DNA of 58,388 bases from JAJXUB01 sp047974805 (GCA_047974805.1 JBKECS010000049.1:1-58388); one strand, 5' to 3'; shown: positions 24,698-32,730, counted from the stretch's first letter. Notes: a model not told the origin generated them from the letters alone. Numbers and translations are program-made.

Positions 24698-25243
24698 TCA
24701 GTCGGGGGGAGGATCACCGGGCCGCTGGAGGATGCTGCGGAATACCTCGAGGTTGCGCAGCGATTCGCCTCGGCTGACTCGCCAGGCCCACTCCCGGCGC
24801 ATCGAGGTGAGGAAGCCGATGACGAGAAGGTCGTTGAAGGGTTGATCGGCCGCCTCCAAGAGCACGCCAAACATCCGATCCAGCGTTTGCGGGGTTACCG
24901 CACTGTTCGGGAGCCGGCCGGTGACATACACGTCCCCGGAGGCGTCGAGGGCGTAGGCCATCCCAGGCAGCCTCACATTGCGGCGCAACAGCGTCGCATA
25001 GAACTCCTGGTGATTCTCATCCGGTTGGCGGATGACGAAGGCCTGGACCCGCACATCGTGGGCTCCGACGACCAGCGATGCCACCGTGGCGAGCTTCGCC
25101 TCACCCGGCAGGGTGACGACGATCTCCCCCTCGCGCAGGCCGGGCTCCCAGAGCAGGCCTTCCTCGGTGGCGAAGTCACGCACAGCGTCCAGCACGGCGT
25201 CTCGCACGTCAGCCACCGACCGCGCGTGTCGGTGCGCCAGCAA
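24698..25243 (-). CDS. YbjN-domain protein (Rv0487-like)
   Basis: 181 residues, a compact alpha/beta YbjN/T3SS-chaperone-like fold: EGEIVVTLPGEAKLATVASLVVGAHD, then RVQAFVIRQPDENHQEFYATLLRRN, LDASGDVYVTGRL, LDRMFGVLLEAADQPFNDLLVIGFLTSM (only parts needed for recognition). Its place near gpmA/senX3 fits Rv0487 in M. tuberculosis. Its start overlaps the 3' end of the upstream membrane-protein gene by about 35 bases. A shorter start inside the frame is possible. Either way the two are coupled. Cytoplasmic, function unknown. Confidence 0.8.
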   Translation of the reverse strand: MLAHRHARSVADVRDAVLDAVRDFATEEGLLWEPGLREGEIVVTLPGEAKLATVASLVVGAHDVRVQAFVIRQPDENHQEFYATLLRRNVRLPGMAYALDASGDVYVTGRLPNSAVTPQTLDRMFGVLLEAADQPFNDLLVIGFLTSMRREWAWRVSRGESLRNLEVFRSILQRPGDPPPD

Positions 25244-26024
25244 GTGAATCGACGCTCGGAGCCGGGGCCGTCAGTCGTAGCACGACTTGAGGATCCCAGA
25301 CATGGACGACGACCAACCCGTCTTCGCGAAGATCGACCGCGCGCGCAGCTCCCGATCCTGTCACTCCGGTTTGACCCAGCAGGGAGTTGCTGAACAAGGC
25401 CGGTTCGCTGCCCTCGGCCCACCAAGCGCGTAGCCGAAGGTTGCGTTCCGGCAGCGTCGGAGGCACACCAACGGTGTTGGGGCGCCAGTCCAGATTGAGC
25501 ATCACCGCGTCGGCTCCCTCGACCTGGAATGCGAGATGGACCACGTTGCCGACCCGAGACGCACGGATGAGGACCGGCAGGGTCGTGGCCGGACCCGAGG
25601 CGGTACCGGTCCAGGTCGCCCCCGTCTCGCTGACGTTCACACCGTCAATTCGCACGGTGGCGAGTTGTTCCTCAACCTGTTCGGCGCGCCCGTGCACGGA
25701 CCCGGTCACCGCGGTCAACGGCGACCCCTTGGTCGCCGTGTCGAGATAGACCACATCCTGGCGAGCGATCCGCAGACCACCGGGCTGCAGTGACACGGTC
25801 CACCCGTCACCGAGGGTGGCGATGGCCCGGGCTGCCGGGTCGACGACGAACAGGCCCGGTCCGATGCGGTCGATCCCCTCGTCGGCCTGCGCAGCAGACA
25901 GTCGCCCGAGCATACCGGTGATGGCCAGCAGTACCAGCGCCAGGAAAAGGGTGACCAGACTCCAGCTGATCGTGCCCGCCCGACGGTGGTGTTGCCACCA
26001 CTGCCATACCCCGATCGGTCCCAT
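25209..26024 (-). CDS. single-pass membrane protein with extracytoplasmic domain
   Basis: 271 residues. A short basic cytoplasmic tail (WWQHHRRAG), one membrane helix (SWSLVTLFLALVLLAITGML), then a 220-residue extracytoplasmic domain rich in beta strands (LGDGWTVSLQPGGLRIARQDVVYLD..., WTGTASGPATTLPVLIRAS). No catalytic motif seen. The family is not recognised. TACAGT lies six bases before ATG 26024, and the start is only 38 bp from the start of a divergent gene. Confidence 0.65.
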   Translation of the reverse strand: MGPIGVWQWWQHHRRAGTISWSLVTLFLALVLLAITGMLGRLSAAQADEGIDRIGPGLFVVDPAARAIATLGDGWTVSLQPGGLRIARQDVVYLDTATKGSPLTAVTGSVHGRAEQVEEQLATVRIDGVNVSETGATWTGTASGPATTLPVLIRASRVGNVVHLAFQVEGADAVMLNLDWRPNTVGVPPTLPERNLRLRAWWAEGSEPALFSNSLLGQTGVTGSGAARAVDLREDGLVVVHVWDPQVVLRLTAPAPSVDSLAGAPTRAVGG

Positions 26025-26030
26025 CCGAAC

Positions 26031-26036
26031 ACTGTA
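26031..26036 (-). promoter_or_regulatory. -10 element of the membrane protein gene (leaderless type)
   Basis: TACAGT on the minus strand, six bases before ATG 26024. Confidence 0.5.
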
Positions 26037-26049
26037 GGGCGGGCGAGCC

Positions 26050-26055
26050 TACCCT
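26050..26055 (+). promoter_or_regulatory. -10 element of the methyltransferase-like gene (leaderless type)
   Basis: TACCCT, seven bases before ATG 26063. It lies 14 bp from the opposing -10 of the divergent gene, so the two promoters overlap. Confidence 0.5.
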
Positions 26056-26062
26056 CGAGCGT

Positions 26063-26857
26063 ATGCCATCCTCCCAGCCCGTGGGCGTGATCACCCGGGG
26101 CACAACGAACCCCAATCGACTCCGGCGGGTGGACCGGTGGCTGGTCTCCACCCAGGCGTTGAGGTTTCGGCGGATGGCGCGCCCGGTGATCGTCGACCTC
26201 GGCTTTGGCTCGCAGGCGGTGACGACGGCAGAACTGTTTGCCCGGCTCAGGCGCATACATCCCGACATCGAGGTCGTCGGCGTGGAGATCGACCCAGAGC
26301 GAGTTGCCGCCGCGCAGGCACTGGCCCGACCGGGCCTGTCGTTCGTCATGGGCGGATTCGAGGTTCCCCTGCCGGGTAGGCGATCTGCCGGCCTTATCCG
26401 CGCCTTCAACGTGCTGCGCCAGTACGACGAAAGCGAAGTCCCAGCGGCGTGGTCCACCATGCTGGGACGTCTCGATATGGGCGCCCTGGCCATCGACGGG
26501 ACCTGCGATGAGCTGGGACGCCTGGCCAGCTGGGTGACGTTGGAAGCATCCGGACCGGTGTCCCTGACCATCTCAATGCGGCTGCGCGAGCTCGATCGGC
26601 CCTCCCACATCGCCGAGCGGCTGCCCAAGGTCCTGATCCACCGGAACGTTCCTGGCGAGCCAATCCACGAGTTCCTGGGCGCGCTGGATCATGCCTGGCA
26701 GGTGGCGGCCCCCGCGGGGGCTTTCGGCGTCCGCCAACGCTTCATCGCGGCAGCTGAGGGGATGGCATCGGCCGGGTGGCCCATCATCGGTGGTCGCTCC
26801 CGGTGGCGGCTTGGAGAACTCACCGTCGCGTGGCGCAGCGTCGCCCCGCGGGGGTAG
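26063..26857 (+). CDS. class I SAM-dependent methyltransferase-like protein
   Basis: 264 residues. VIVDLGFGSQAVTTAELFARL is a motif I variant (D-x-G-x-G), and VEIDPERVAAAQALA is the acidic loop that holds the SAM ribose. FVMGGFEVPLPGRRSAGLIRAFNVLRQYDE carries the motif IV region. After these the fold is less standard (residues 130-264), with no DNA/RNA target motif. A cytoplasmic small-molecule or RNA methyltransferase is possible; the substrate is unknown. Confidence 0.7.
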   Translation: MPSSQPVGVITRGTTNPNRLRRVDRWLVSTQALRFRRMARPVIVDLGFGSQAVTTAELFARLRRIHPDIEVVGVEIDPERVAAAQALARPGLSFVMGGFEVPLPGRRSAGLIRAFNVLRQYDESEVPAAWSTMLGRLDMGALAIDGTCDELGRLASWVTLEASGPVSLTISMRLRELDRPSHIAERLPKVLIHRNVPGEPIHEFLGALDHAWQVAAPAGAFGVRQRFIAAAEGMASAGWPIIGGRSRWRLGELTVAWRSVAPRG

Positions 26858-26994
26858 CTCGCTATGAAGTCGGCATGGGCTAGGCGCGTGGAACGACCCG
26901 TCGCGCTGGCCGCGAAAGCACTTGTGCGGCCGAACAACCGGCACGACGAGCTGCTGGCCCAAGCGCATTGGGCACCGTGGGATGGCCTAGGCAC

Positions 26995-27324
26995 TCACCA
27001 GGGCCCATAGGGGCCCATGTGCCGGCCGTCGCCTCCGCGCCCCATCACCTGGCGAAGGGCAGGGCGGACGTCGGCTAGGTAGACCCCGGCCGCGACGATA
27101 CCGAGCAGGGCAAAGAGGTTGAGCGGGTTGAAGAGGGTCAGGAATCCCAGCACCACACCCACGCCGGTGACCACGGACCACAACGGCTTGGTCCGCTTCC
27201 CGGCGGCGACGTAGGCGTCCGGGCGATGGCGCACTGCGTCGACAAAGGCGAAGACCTCCGTCCCCAGCAGGGCGATGCCCAGCACGAGGAGGATGAGCCC
27301 TTGGGCCCTCATCACGACATCCAT
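26995..27324 (-). CDS. DUF2516 membrane protein
   Basis: 109 residues with three hydrophobic segments: GLILLVLGIALLGTEVFAFVDAV (ending in the family motif FVDAVRHRPDAY), VVTGVGVVLGFLTLF and LFALLGIVAAGVYLADVRP. It corresponds in position and type to Rv0476, downstream of hbhA (Rv0475) and the HTH gene (Rv0474). TAGGCT six bases before ATG 27324 gives it its own leaderless promoter. Function unknown. Confidence 0.85.
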   Translation of the reverse strand: MDVVMRAQGLILLVLGIALLGTEVFAFVDAVRHRPDAYVAAGKRTKPLWSVVTGVGVVLGFLTLFNPLNLFALLGIVAAGVYLADVRPALRQVMGRGGDGRHMGPYGPW

Positions 27325-27330
27325 CAGGAC

Positions 27331-27336
27331 AGCCTA
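27331..27336 (-). promoter_or_regulatory. -10 element of the DUF2516 gene (leaderless type)
   Basis: TAGGCT on the minus strand, six bases before ATG 27324. Confidence 0.5.
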
Positions 27337-27342
27337 GACGTC

Positions 27343-27379
27343 GGGGCCGGTGGAGAACGGCGCGTTCTCCACCGGCCCC
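27343..27379 (-). terminator. perfect stem-loop after the HbhA-like gene
   Basis: 17-bp perfect stem (27343-27359 against 27363-27379; GGGGCCGGTGGAGAACG and complement) with a 3-nt loop, between the 3' end of the HbhA-like gene and the promoter of the DUF2516 gene. Confidence 0.8.
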
Positions 27380-27432
27380 GGGGCCTTCTCGCCGTCAGCG
27401 CGGTGACCGATGGGCGCCGCCACCGGTCGGCG

Positions 27433-28125
27433 TCACCGGCCGACGTTCTCCGCTGCGGTCTCCGCCGCCTTGACGGCCTTCTGCGCGGTCTTGCGGGCGC
27501 TCGTGGCGGCAGCCTTGGTCCGGCTGCTGGTGCGGGCGTTCGCTTTCCGAGCGGTGGTGGCGGTCCGCTTGGCGGCGGTGCGGGTCTTCTCGACCGCAAC
27601 CTCCACCTTCTCCTGGGCCGAGACGGTCTCCGCCTCAACCGCGTAGCCAACCGCTTCGGCGGCGTCCTCGACCTGGTGCCGGGACGTGGTCATGAGCGCC
27701 TTCGCGGACCGTTCCACCTCGGCCATGCCGTGGCGGGCCGTGGTCGCGGCGCCCTTGGCCAGCGACACCGTGGCCTCCGCCTGGGTCCTCAGGTCCTGGG
27801 TGGCCTTTTGGTCCATGATCTTGCCCACGAGGCGCTCGCCGCGGACGGCCAGGTCGGCATAGCCTTCCTGAACGCGTGCAGCGGCCTGCTGCCCGGCTTT
27901 GGTGGCGGCAGCCGGAAGGGCCTGCACGTCGGCAAGAAGTTGGGCAGCAACGCTGGTGACCTTCTCCTGCACTGCCGAGGGCTCCAGGTCGCCGCGCAGT
28001 GCCCGACGCGCCTCGAGCGCCCGGCCACGAAGGGCGCGTGCCTTTTCGACGGCCAGGTCGGTGACGCCTACGGCGGCGTAGGCGGCGGTGGCTTCGGGGG
28101 TTTGGGTGTTCTTCGTCGTGCTCAT
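27433..28125 (-). CDS. heparin-binding hemagglutinin (HbhA)-like protein
   Basis: 230 residues, almost wholly alpha-helical. The N-terminal 180 residues form a long coiled coil (VEKARALRGRALEARRAL, GQQAAARVQEGYADLAVRGERLV), and the last 50 residues are a Lys/Ala/Thr/Arg-rich tail (KRTATTARKANARTSSRTKA, KTAQKAVKAAETAAENVGR), the arrangement of mycobacterial HbhA. The tail is Arg/Thr-mixed rather than KKAAPAKKAA repeats, so polyanion or DNA binding is possible while true adhesin function is uncertain. GAAGGAA precedes ATG 28125. Synteny with Rv0474-Rv0476 supports orthology. Confidence 0.8.
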   Translation of the reverse strand: MSTTKNTQTPEATAAYAAVGVTDLAVEKARALRGRALEARRALRGDLEPSAVQEKVTSVAAQLLADVQALPAAATKAGQQAAARVQEGYADLAVRGERLVGKIMDQKATQDLRTQAEATVSLAKGAATTARHGMAEVERSAKALMTTSRHQVEDAAEAVGYAVEAETVSAQEKVEVAVEKTRTAAKRTATTARKANARTSSRTKAAATSARKTAQKAVKAAETAAENVGR

Positions 28126-28190
28126 CTGTGTTCCTTCGGGGTGGATGGAGTCGGGGTCTCCGAGCTCCGGGTTGGTCGTGGGTAGCTGGG

Positions 28191-28607
28191 TCAGGACCCG
28201 GCCGGCTCGACGGGCGCCGTGGCGCGCGCAGGCTCGGTCATGGTCGAGGCGCCGTTGCCCGCGACGAATGAGGCGTAGATGTCCAGCAGCGCGGCCCGCT
28301 GTCGGATGGTCAGGTCGGGGTCGGCCTCGATCGCCGCACGCACGGTCGATCGTGGGGAGGTCTCCGGCCGTTCTGGGAGGATCCCCGCCTGGACGTACAG
28401 CGTCTCCGCCGAGAGCTGCAACGCCTTGGCCAGCTGCTGCAGGATGTCCGCTGAGGGTCGTTTGAGTCCTCGCTCGATTTGCGAGAGATAAGGGTTGGAC
28501 ACCCCGGCGAGTTCGGCCAACTGCCGCACGGACAACCTGGCGGCTTCGCGCTGCTGGCGCACATAGTCGCCGAGATGACCGAGGTCGCTCAGGGGGTTCT
28601 TCGTCAC
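28191..28607 (-). CDS. XRE-family HTH regulator (Rv0474-like)
   Basis: 138 residues. The XRE helix-turn-helix spans about residues 14-68: LGDYVRQQREAARLSVRQLAELAGVSNPYLSQIERGLKRPS, of which the recognition helix is NPYLSQIERG. A helical C-terminal region (DILQQLAKALQLSAETLYVQAG) follows. It lies directly upstream of the HbhA-like gene. CATAAT six bases before GTG 28607 indicates a leaderless start, and an inverted repeat TTGCT-N6-AGCAA overlaps the promoter, which suggests autoregulation. Confidence 0.88.
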   Translation of the reverse strand: MTKNPLSDLGHLGDYVRQQREAARLSVRQLAELAGVSNPYLSQIERGLKRPSADILQQLAKALQLSAETLYVQAGILPERPETSPRSTVRAAIEADPDLTIRQRAALLDIYASFVAGNGASTMTEPARATAPVEPAGS

Positions 28608-28613
28608 ACCCCC

Positions 28614-28636
28614 ATTATGCTTGCTTCAGTTAGCAA
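28614..28636 (-). promoter_or_regulatory. promoter and candidate operator of the XRE gene
   Basis: CATAAT (28619-28614) is the -10, six bases before GTG 28607. TTGCT (28621-28625) and AGCAA (28632-28636) form a perfect 5-bp inverted repeat with a 6-bp spacer immediately upstream, in an unusually A/T-rich stretch. This is the likely self-binding site of the XRE protein. Confidence 0.45.
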
Positions 28637-28674
28637 AATGCAAACTCTAAGCAGCGAACGGCTCGGTGAGACGA

Positions 28675-29169
28675 TCAGCCGGCGACGACCTTGCGACGCA
28701 GAGAGATGTCCGCGCACGCGACGCAGCTCGTTTCCGGGACAACTCCGAGGGCGATCAAATGCCCGTATGCCCAGCATCCGGCGCAGAATCCAAGCCCAGC
28801 TTCGAGCGTCGCGAAGGTCAGCAGGACAGCGGCCAGTCCGGCGCCAACGGCGTGATAGCCCAGCGCCAACCCTGCAACGCTCGCCGCCACGGTGGTCGCT
28901 AGGCCCACTCCTTGCGCAAAACGTTTCGGAGCGCCGGCCACGAGCACCGGGGCGCCGAGGCGAGGCGCGACCAGTCGAGTAGCCACCAGACCCAGGGGCG
29001 AGAATCGGGGACCGCTGGCCACCCGAAGGGCAAACCCCAGCGCCATGATCGCCAGCAACCACTGGGCGCCGGTCAGCAACACAGTCGCGGACAGTACGGC
29101 CACGCCGGCCGCAACCACACGGGCAGCCTTGTCGTTGACCAGTTCGGGGAAGCCGACGAAACTTCGCAT
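28675..29169 (-). CDS. DUF4395 membrane protein
   Basis: 164 residues. DUF4395 pattern: N-terminal FPELVNDKAARVVAAGVAVL, central FSPLGLVATRLVAP and APKRFAQGVGLATT, and C-terminal EAGLGFCAGCWAYGHLI with the CxGC pair in the last membrane helix, plus TSCVACAD after it. The thioredoxin-like CxxC pair inside a membrane protein suggests a redox or rhodanese-linked role, but none is proven. CATAAT eight bases before ATG 29169 may be its promoter. Confidence 0.82.
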   Translation of the reverse strand: MRSFVGFPELVNDKAARVVAAGVAVLSATVLLTGAQWLLAIMALGFALRVASGPRFSPLGLVATRLVAPRLGAPVLVAGAPKRFAQGVGLATTVAASVAGLALGYHAVGAGLAAVLLTFATLEAGLGFCAGCWAYGHLIALGVVPETSCVACADISLRRKVVAG

Positions 29170-29264
29170 AACACGTGATTATGCACAACCCAACGTTAAG
29201 GCAACCTATCTGTCCACATCCCGAACGGACCACGTCAGGCGGCCACCGCCCTCGGCGGCGCCGG

Positions 29265-30125
29265 TCACCGCTGGCGTCGATCTCCGATCCTGAGCATCTT
29301 TCGGGCCTGGCCGGATGTCATCGGCGGGCGTTGCAGGGTGTTGGCCAGACAGGCCGCGCGCGCCACCAGCTGAGCATTCGACCTGACCGGCTCTCCCGCT
29401 GCGAACACGACGTTGTCTTCCAGCCCCACCCGCACGTGTCCTCCCGCGGCCAGCGCCGTGGCCAGGATCGGCAAATGTGCCCTGCCGATGCCGGTGGCCG
29501 ACCAGGAAGTCACCTGCTCCGGCAACATAGCCACGCCCGTCAGCAGGGCCGCCGGTGTTCCCGGCATCGCACCAGGCACCCCGAGGACAAAGTCGACATG
29601 CACCCGACCCCCATAGGGCAGGCCATGTTCGCCGATAAGGCGGGCCAGCGCGCTGAGGTGTCCCACTTCGAAGATCTCGAACTCCGGCACGATCTCACGC
29701 TCCTGGGCCCCCACATAGAGATCCGACATAAACCCCCAAGGGTTGCGGAAGATCTCCTCACCAAAGTTGGTCGTCCCGCAGGTCAGGCTGCATGAGTCCG
29801 GATCAGCGTCCAGCACGGCCAGCCGGGAGTCCAGGGAGTCATGCACCGAACCGCCGGTAGATAGTTGGACGATGAGGTCCGTGGATTCCCGGACCGCCTG
29901 CACCGCCGCCCGGAGATAGCCCAGATCGAGCGTCGGGAGACCGTCCGAATCCCTGATGTGCAGGTGGATGAGCCCCGCGCCAGCGCGTTCGCACTCCACC
30001 GCCGTTGCGACCAGTTCCTCCGGGGAGACCGGGAGCTGGGGAAAGGCCGCCTTGGACAACTCCGCCCCGGTCGGCGCCACCGTCAGCAAGGTTCCGGTCG
30101 GCATGCGCATGGTCCATGATGACAT
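29265..30125 (-). CDS. beta-keto acid cleavage enzyme family protein (BKACE, DUF849)
   Basis: 286 residues, TIM barrel. Metal-binding HLHIRD (usual HIHxR) and HVDFVLGVPG in the middle; VRVGLEDNVVF near the C-terminus is the family hallmark. Members condense a beta-keto acid with acetyl-CoA to give acetoacetate and a CoA thioester; the best-known member is Kce in lysine degradation. No other lysine-fermentation gene is nearby, so the substrate is open. ATG 30125 is preceded by no clear ribosome site. It is on its own between DUF4395 and the ygfZ-like gene. Confidence 0.88.
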   Translation of the reverse strand: MSSWTMRMPTGTLLTVAPTGAELSKAAFPQLPVSPEELVATAVECERAGAGLIHLHIRDSDGLPTLDLGYLRAAVQAVRESTDLIVQLSTGGSVHDSLDSRLAVLDADPDSCSLTCGTTNFGEEIFRNPWGFMSDLYVGAQEREIVPEFEIFEVGHLSALARLIGEHGLPYGGRVHVDFVLGVPGAMPGTPAALLTGVAMLPEQVTSWSATGIGRAHLPILATALAAGGHVRVGLEDNVVFAAGEPVRSNAQLVARAACLANTLQRPPMTSGQARKMLRIGDRRQR

Positions 30126-30151
30126 GCCGACTCAGGAATTATTGCGGTAGA

Positions 30152-31168
30152 TCAGGGCTTGACCACAACAGTCTGTGCCGCAGCCCGGTCATCGACAACC
30201 AAATCCAAGTCGACAGGCGCATTTCGCTTGACAACAGCCAACCCAATCGGTCCATCCACATAGTGCTGTGCCACCGAGGTCAACCGACCTACCGGTCGCT
30301 CCTGACCTGGTACGAGGACGGCCGCACCGGCAGGTGGCAGCACAGGGTCCGAACCATCCAGATGGACGAAGACCAGACGCCGAGGGGGCCGGCCAAGGTT
30401 GTACACCCGCGCGATGGTTTCCTGGCCCCGATAGCAGCCCTTGTGCAAATGCACCGCGGTCCGAAGCCAGTCCACCTCGTGCGGGATCGTGCGGTGATCG
30501 GTCTCGAAGCCCAAGCGCGGTCGCCACGCAGCCACCCGAAGTGCCTCAGCCGCCCAGGTTCCGGCCAGGGGCCGGTCCCCCACCGCCGCAGCCAGGTCCC
30601 CGCGGGGAACCAGCAGTTCCCGCCACGCCCGATCCTGGCCCGGGTGGTCATCGGTTGGCCCGTAAGCCGCCGTGTCCCCCACCGGCCCCGGCCAAGGATC
30701 CACCCAGGCCAACGGCTCGCCCGGCAGCGACGGTGCGCCGATCGGCTCTCCCAGGAGGGCCCACTGCTCCGACACGTCAGCCACCTCGACTCGCAGCATG
30801 AATCGCATCGAGTCCAGCCAGGACACCAGGGCGTGCGTGGTTCCGGGCTCCACGCTGAGCCATGTGGTCACGCCGTCGTCGAGCACGTGCAGCGAATGTT
30901 CGATGTGCCCGTGGGGGGAGAGCACCAACGACTCGGCCGAGATGCCCGGCTCCACGTCGACAAGACGTTGTGTGGTCATCGAGTCCAGCCAGCTCAGCCG
31001 GTCAGGACCGGTGACGGTGACCACACCTTTATGAGACAGATCGACGACGGCCAGCCCCTCCGCGAGCAGCCGCTGTTCGCGGAGCGGATCGCCGTAGTGG
31101 ACGGCTACAGCCGCCTCGTCACCTTCACCGGCTACCGCTCCGGGCGCGTTGAGCAGTGCGGACGTCAT
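30152..31168 (-). CDS. folate-binding YgfZ/GcvT-like protein
   Basis: 338 residues, tetrahydrofolate-dependent iron-sulfur cluster assembly factor family. The signature KGCYRGQETIARVYNLGRP (K-G-C-Y-x-G-Q-E) lies at about residue 248, with the reactive Cys; the N-terminal part resembles GcvT (VVDLSHKGVVTVTGPDRLSWLDSM). ATG 31168 overlaps the stop of the upstream fur gene (ATGA), so both are translated from one message. The coupling of an iron-type regulator with an Fe-S maturation factor is functionally sensible. Confidence 0.9.
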   Translation of the reverse strand: MTSALLNAPGAVAGEGDEAAVAVHYGDPLREQRLLAEGLAVVDLSHKGVVTVTGPDRLSWLDSMTTQRLVDVEPGISAESLVLSPHGHIEHSLHVLDDGVTTWLSVEPGTTHALVSWLDSMRFMLRVEVADVSEQWALLGEPIGAPSLPGEPLAWVDPWPGPVGDTAAYGPTDDHPGQDRAWRELLVPRGDLAAAVGDRPLAGTWAAEALRVAAWRPRLGFETDHRTIPHEVDWLRTAVHLHKGCYRGQETIARVYNLGRPPRRLVFVHLDGSDPVLPPAGAAVLVPGQERPVGRLTSVAQHYVDGPIGLAVVKRNAPVDLDLVVDDRAAAQTVVVKP

Positions 31169-31596
31169 GACTGGCATTGGGCGCACCGTCCATGTACCGC
31201 CATGTGGGTGATGTCGGCCTCGAATCCGACCGTTTGGTGCACCATCGCGGCGAAGCCCGCGGCAACCTCGACCGGCACCTGGCTGACCTGACCACATCCT
31301 CGGCACACCAGGTGGACATGGTCATCGTGCGAGGCCAACTGGTAGCTCGGCGCCCGATGGTCCAGATGCGTATGCGTGATGACGCCAGACTCCTCCAGCG
31401 CCTCCAGACACCGATAGACGGTCGAGGGAGCCAACTCGGCGCCATCGGTGTCCGCGGCTTTGACCTCCTCGAGCACTTCGTCCGGCGTTGCATGGCCAAG
31501 TGAGGCAACAGCGCGCAGCACCCGCTCGCGCTGAGGCGTCAGGCGCTTTCCGTGGGCGCGTAATTGCCCACCCAGCTCGTCCACAGGTTCCTGCAC
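31165..31596 (-). CDS. Fur-family metal-responsive repressor
   Basis: 143 residues. Winged-helix domain (KRLTPQRERVLRAVASLGHATPDEV, then STVYRCLEALEESGVI) and C-terminal dimerisation domain with HDDHVHLVCRGCGQV and HGRCAQC, two CxxC pairs for a structural zinc. Fur, Zur or PerR cannot be told apart from sequence alone; the HLDHRAP and HDDHVH His clusters fit Zur or Fur. GTG 31596 follows TACTCT by six bases. Co-transcribed with the YgfZ-like gene. Confidence 0.92.
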   Translation of the reverse strand: MQEPVDELGGQLRAHGKRLTPQRERVLRAVASLGHATPDEVLEEVKAADTDGAELAPSTVYRCLEALEESGVITHTHLDHRAPSYQLASHDDHVHLVCRGCGQVSQVPVEVAAGFAAMVHQTVGFEADITHMAVHGRCAQCQS

Positions 31597-31602
31597 ACGT
31601 CA

Positions 31603-31608
31603 AGAGTA
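31603..31608 (-). promoter_or_regulatory. -10 element of the fur-like gene (leaderless type)
   Basis: TACTCT on the minus strand, six bases before GTG 31596. Confidence 0.5.
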
Positions 31609-31623
31609 GGCCGCCTTCCGCCT

Positions 31624-31629
31624 TACACT
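31624..31629 (+). promoter_or_regulatory. -10 element of the LCP gene (leaderless type)
   Basis: TACACT, six bases before GTG 31636. The opposing fur -10 lies 15 bp away, so the whole divergent promoter is 39 bp. Confidence 0.5.
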
Positions 31630-31635
31630 GGTTGA

Positions 31636-32691
31636 GTGCTGGAACAGTTCGAGGACGTTTCCGAGGCTGCCACCCGTCGGGAGCGCCGGGAGACGTCGAA
31701 GCCTCGGCGGCGGTGGGGCCGGCGCATTCTCATCATTCTCGCCGCCTTGCTCGCCCTCGTCCTCGTCGCCGGCGGGGGCTACCTCGGGTTCCTCAACCAC
31801 GTGGCGGAGAGCAACACCAAGGTGGCGGACCTGTTGCCCGAGGACGGCTCGCTTGGTGCCGCCCCGGAGGATCCGAACGCTGCGCCGCTGGTGCAGGGCC
31901 GAGGCCAGAACATCCTGCTCATCGGCTCGGACGCCCGGGAGGGCGAGACCTTTTCGCGTTCCGACGTCATCATCGTGGCGCACGTGTCGGACGACAATAA
32001 AAAGGTCTACCTCATGCACTTCCCCCGGGATCTGTACGTCGAGATCCCCGGACACGGGAAGAACAAGATCAACGCCTCGTATGCGTTCGGCGGCGCCCCG
32101 CTGCTCGTCCAGACTCTGCAGAACCTCACCGGCGTGAAGATCGACCACGTCGCCAAGACGGATTTTGTCGGCTTTCAGAAGATCACCGATGCCGTGGGCG
32201 GCGTCCGGGTATGGGCTGAGGAAGCCAGCAGCGGCAAGGGCAATGGCGGCACCGTCGTGATCCACCAAGGGTGGAACGACCTCAACGGTGAGCAAGCCCT
32301 GCAGTTCGTCCGGGAACGGTACGAACTCTCTCAGGGTGACATTTCCCGAGGACGGCGCCAGCAGGCGTTCCTCAAGGCGGTCATGCTCAGGGTGTTGACC
32401 GCGCAAACCTTGTCCAACCCGGTAACGGTTGCCAAGCTCGTCGATGCCGGAACGGCCAATCTGGTCATCGACCAGAAGTGGTCCGTGGCCGACATGCGGT
32501 CGCAGGCTTGGGATCTGCGGAGCATTCGCAGCGGCGACATCACGTTCATCACCGCCCCGTATACCGGCTTCGATAGCGTCCCCGGTGTGGGGTCGGTGGA
32601 CCTCGTCGATGCCAGCGCGATGAAGACCCTCGGCAAGATGCTCGGCCAGGACAGCCTGGATCAATACACCGACGTCAGCCAGATTCCCTGA
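31636..32691 (+). CDS. LytR-CpsA-Psr (LCP) family cell-wall glycopolymer ligase
   Basis: 351 residues. Basic cytoplasmic tail (RRERRETSKPRRRWGRR), one membrane helix (ILIILAALLALVLVAGGGYL, residues about 31-50), then the extracytoplasmic LCP domain. That domain shows NILLIGSDAREGETFSRSDVIIV with the Arg/Asp pairs for lipid-pyrophosphate, MHFPRDLYVEIPGHGKNKINASYAFGG in which PRD and KIN-A are hallmark, and FVRERY...GDISRGRRQQAFL (pieces shown). These enzymes attach teichoic acid, arabinogalactan or other polymers to peptidoglycan. The acceptor here is unknown. Confidence 0.94.
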   Translation: MLEQFEDVSEAATRRERRETSKPRRRWGRRILIILAALLALVLVAGGGYLGFLNHVAESNTKVADLLPEDGSLGAAPEDPNAAPLVQGRGQNILLIGSDAREGETFSRSDVIIVAHVSDDNKKVYLMHFPRDLYVEIPGHGKNKINASYAFGGAPLLVQTLQNLTGVKIDHVAKTDFVGFQKITDAVGGVRVWAEEASSGKGNGGTVVIHQGWNDLNGEQALQFVRERYELSQGDISRGRRQQAFLKAVMLRVLTAQTLSNPVTVAKLVDAGTANLVIDQKWSVADMRSQAWDLRSIRSGDITFITAPYTGFDSVPGVGSVDLVDASAMKTLGKMLGQDSLDQYTDVSQIP

Positions 32692-32730
32692 GTCACGCCG
32701 CAGACGGGCACGCCGGAGACATCCGGTTCA

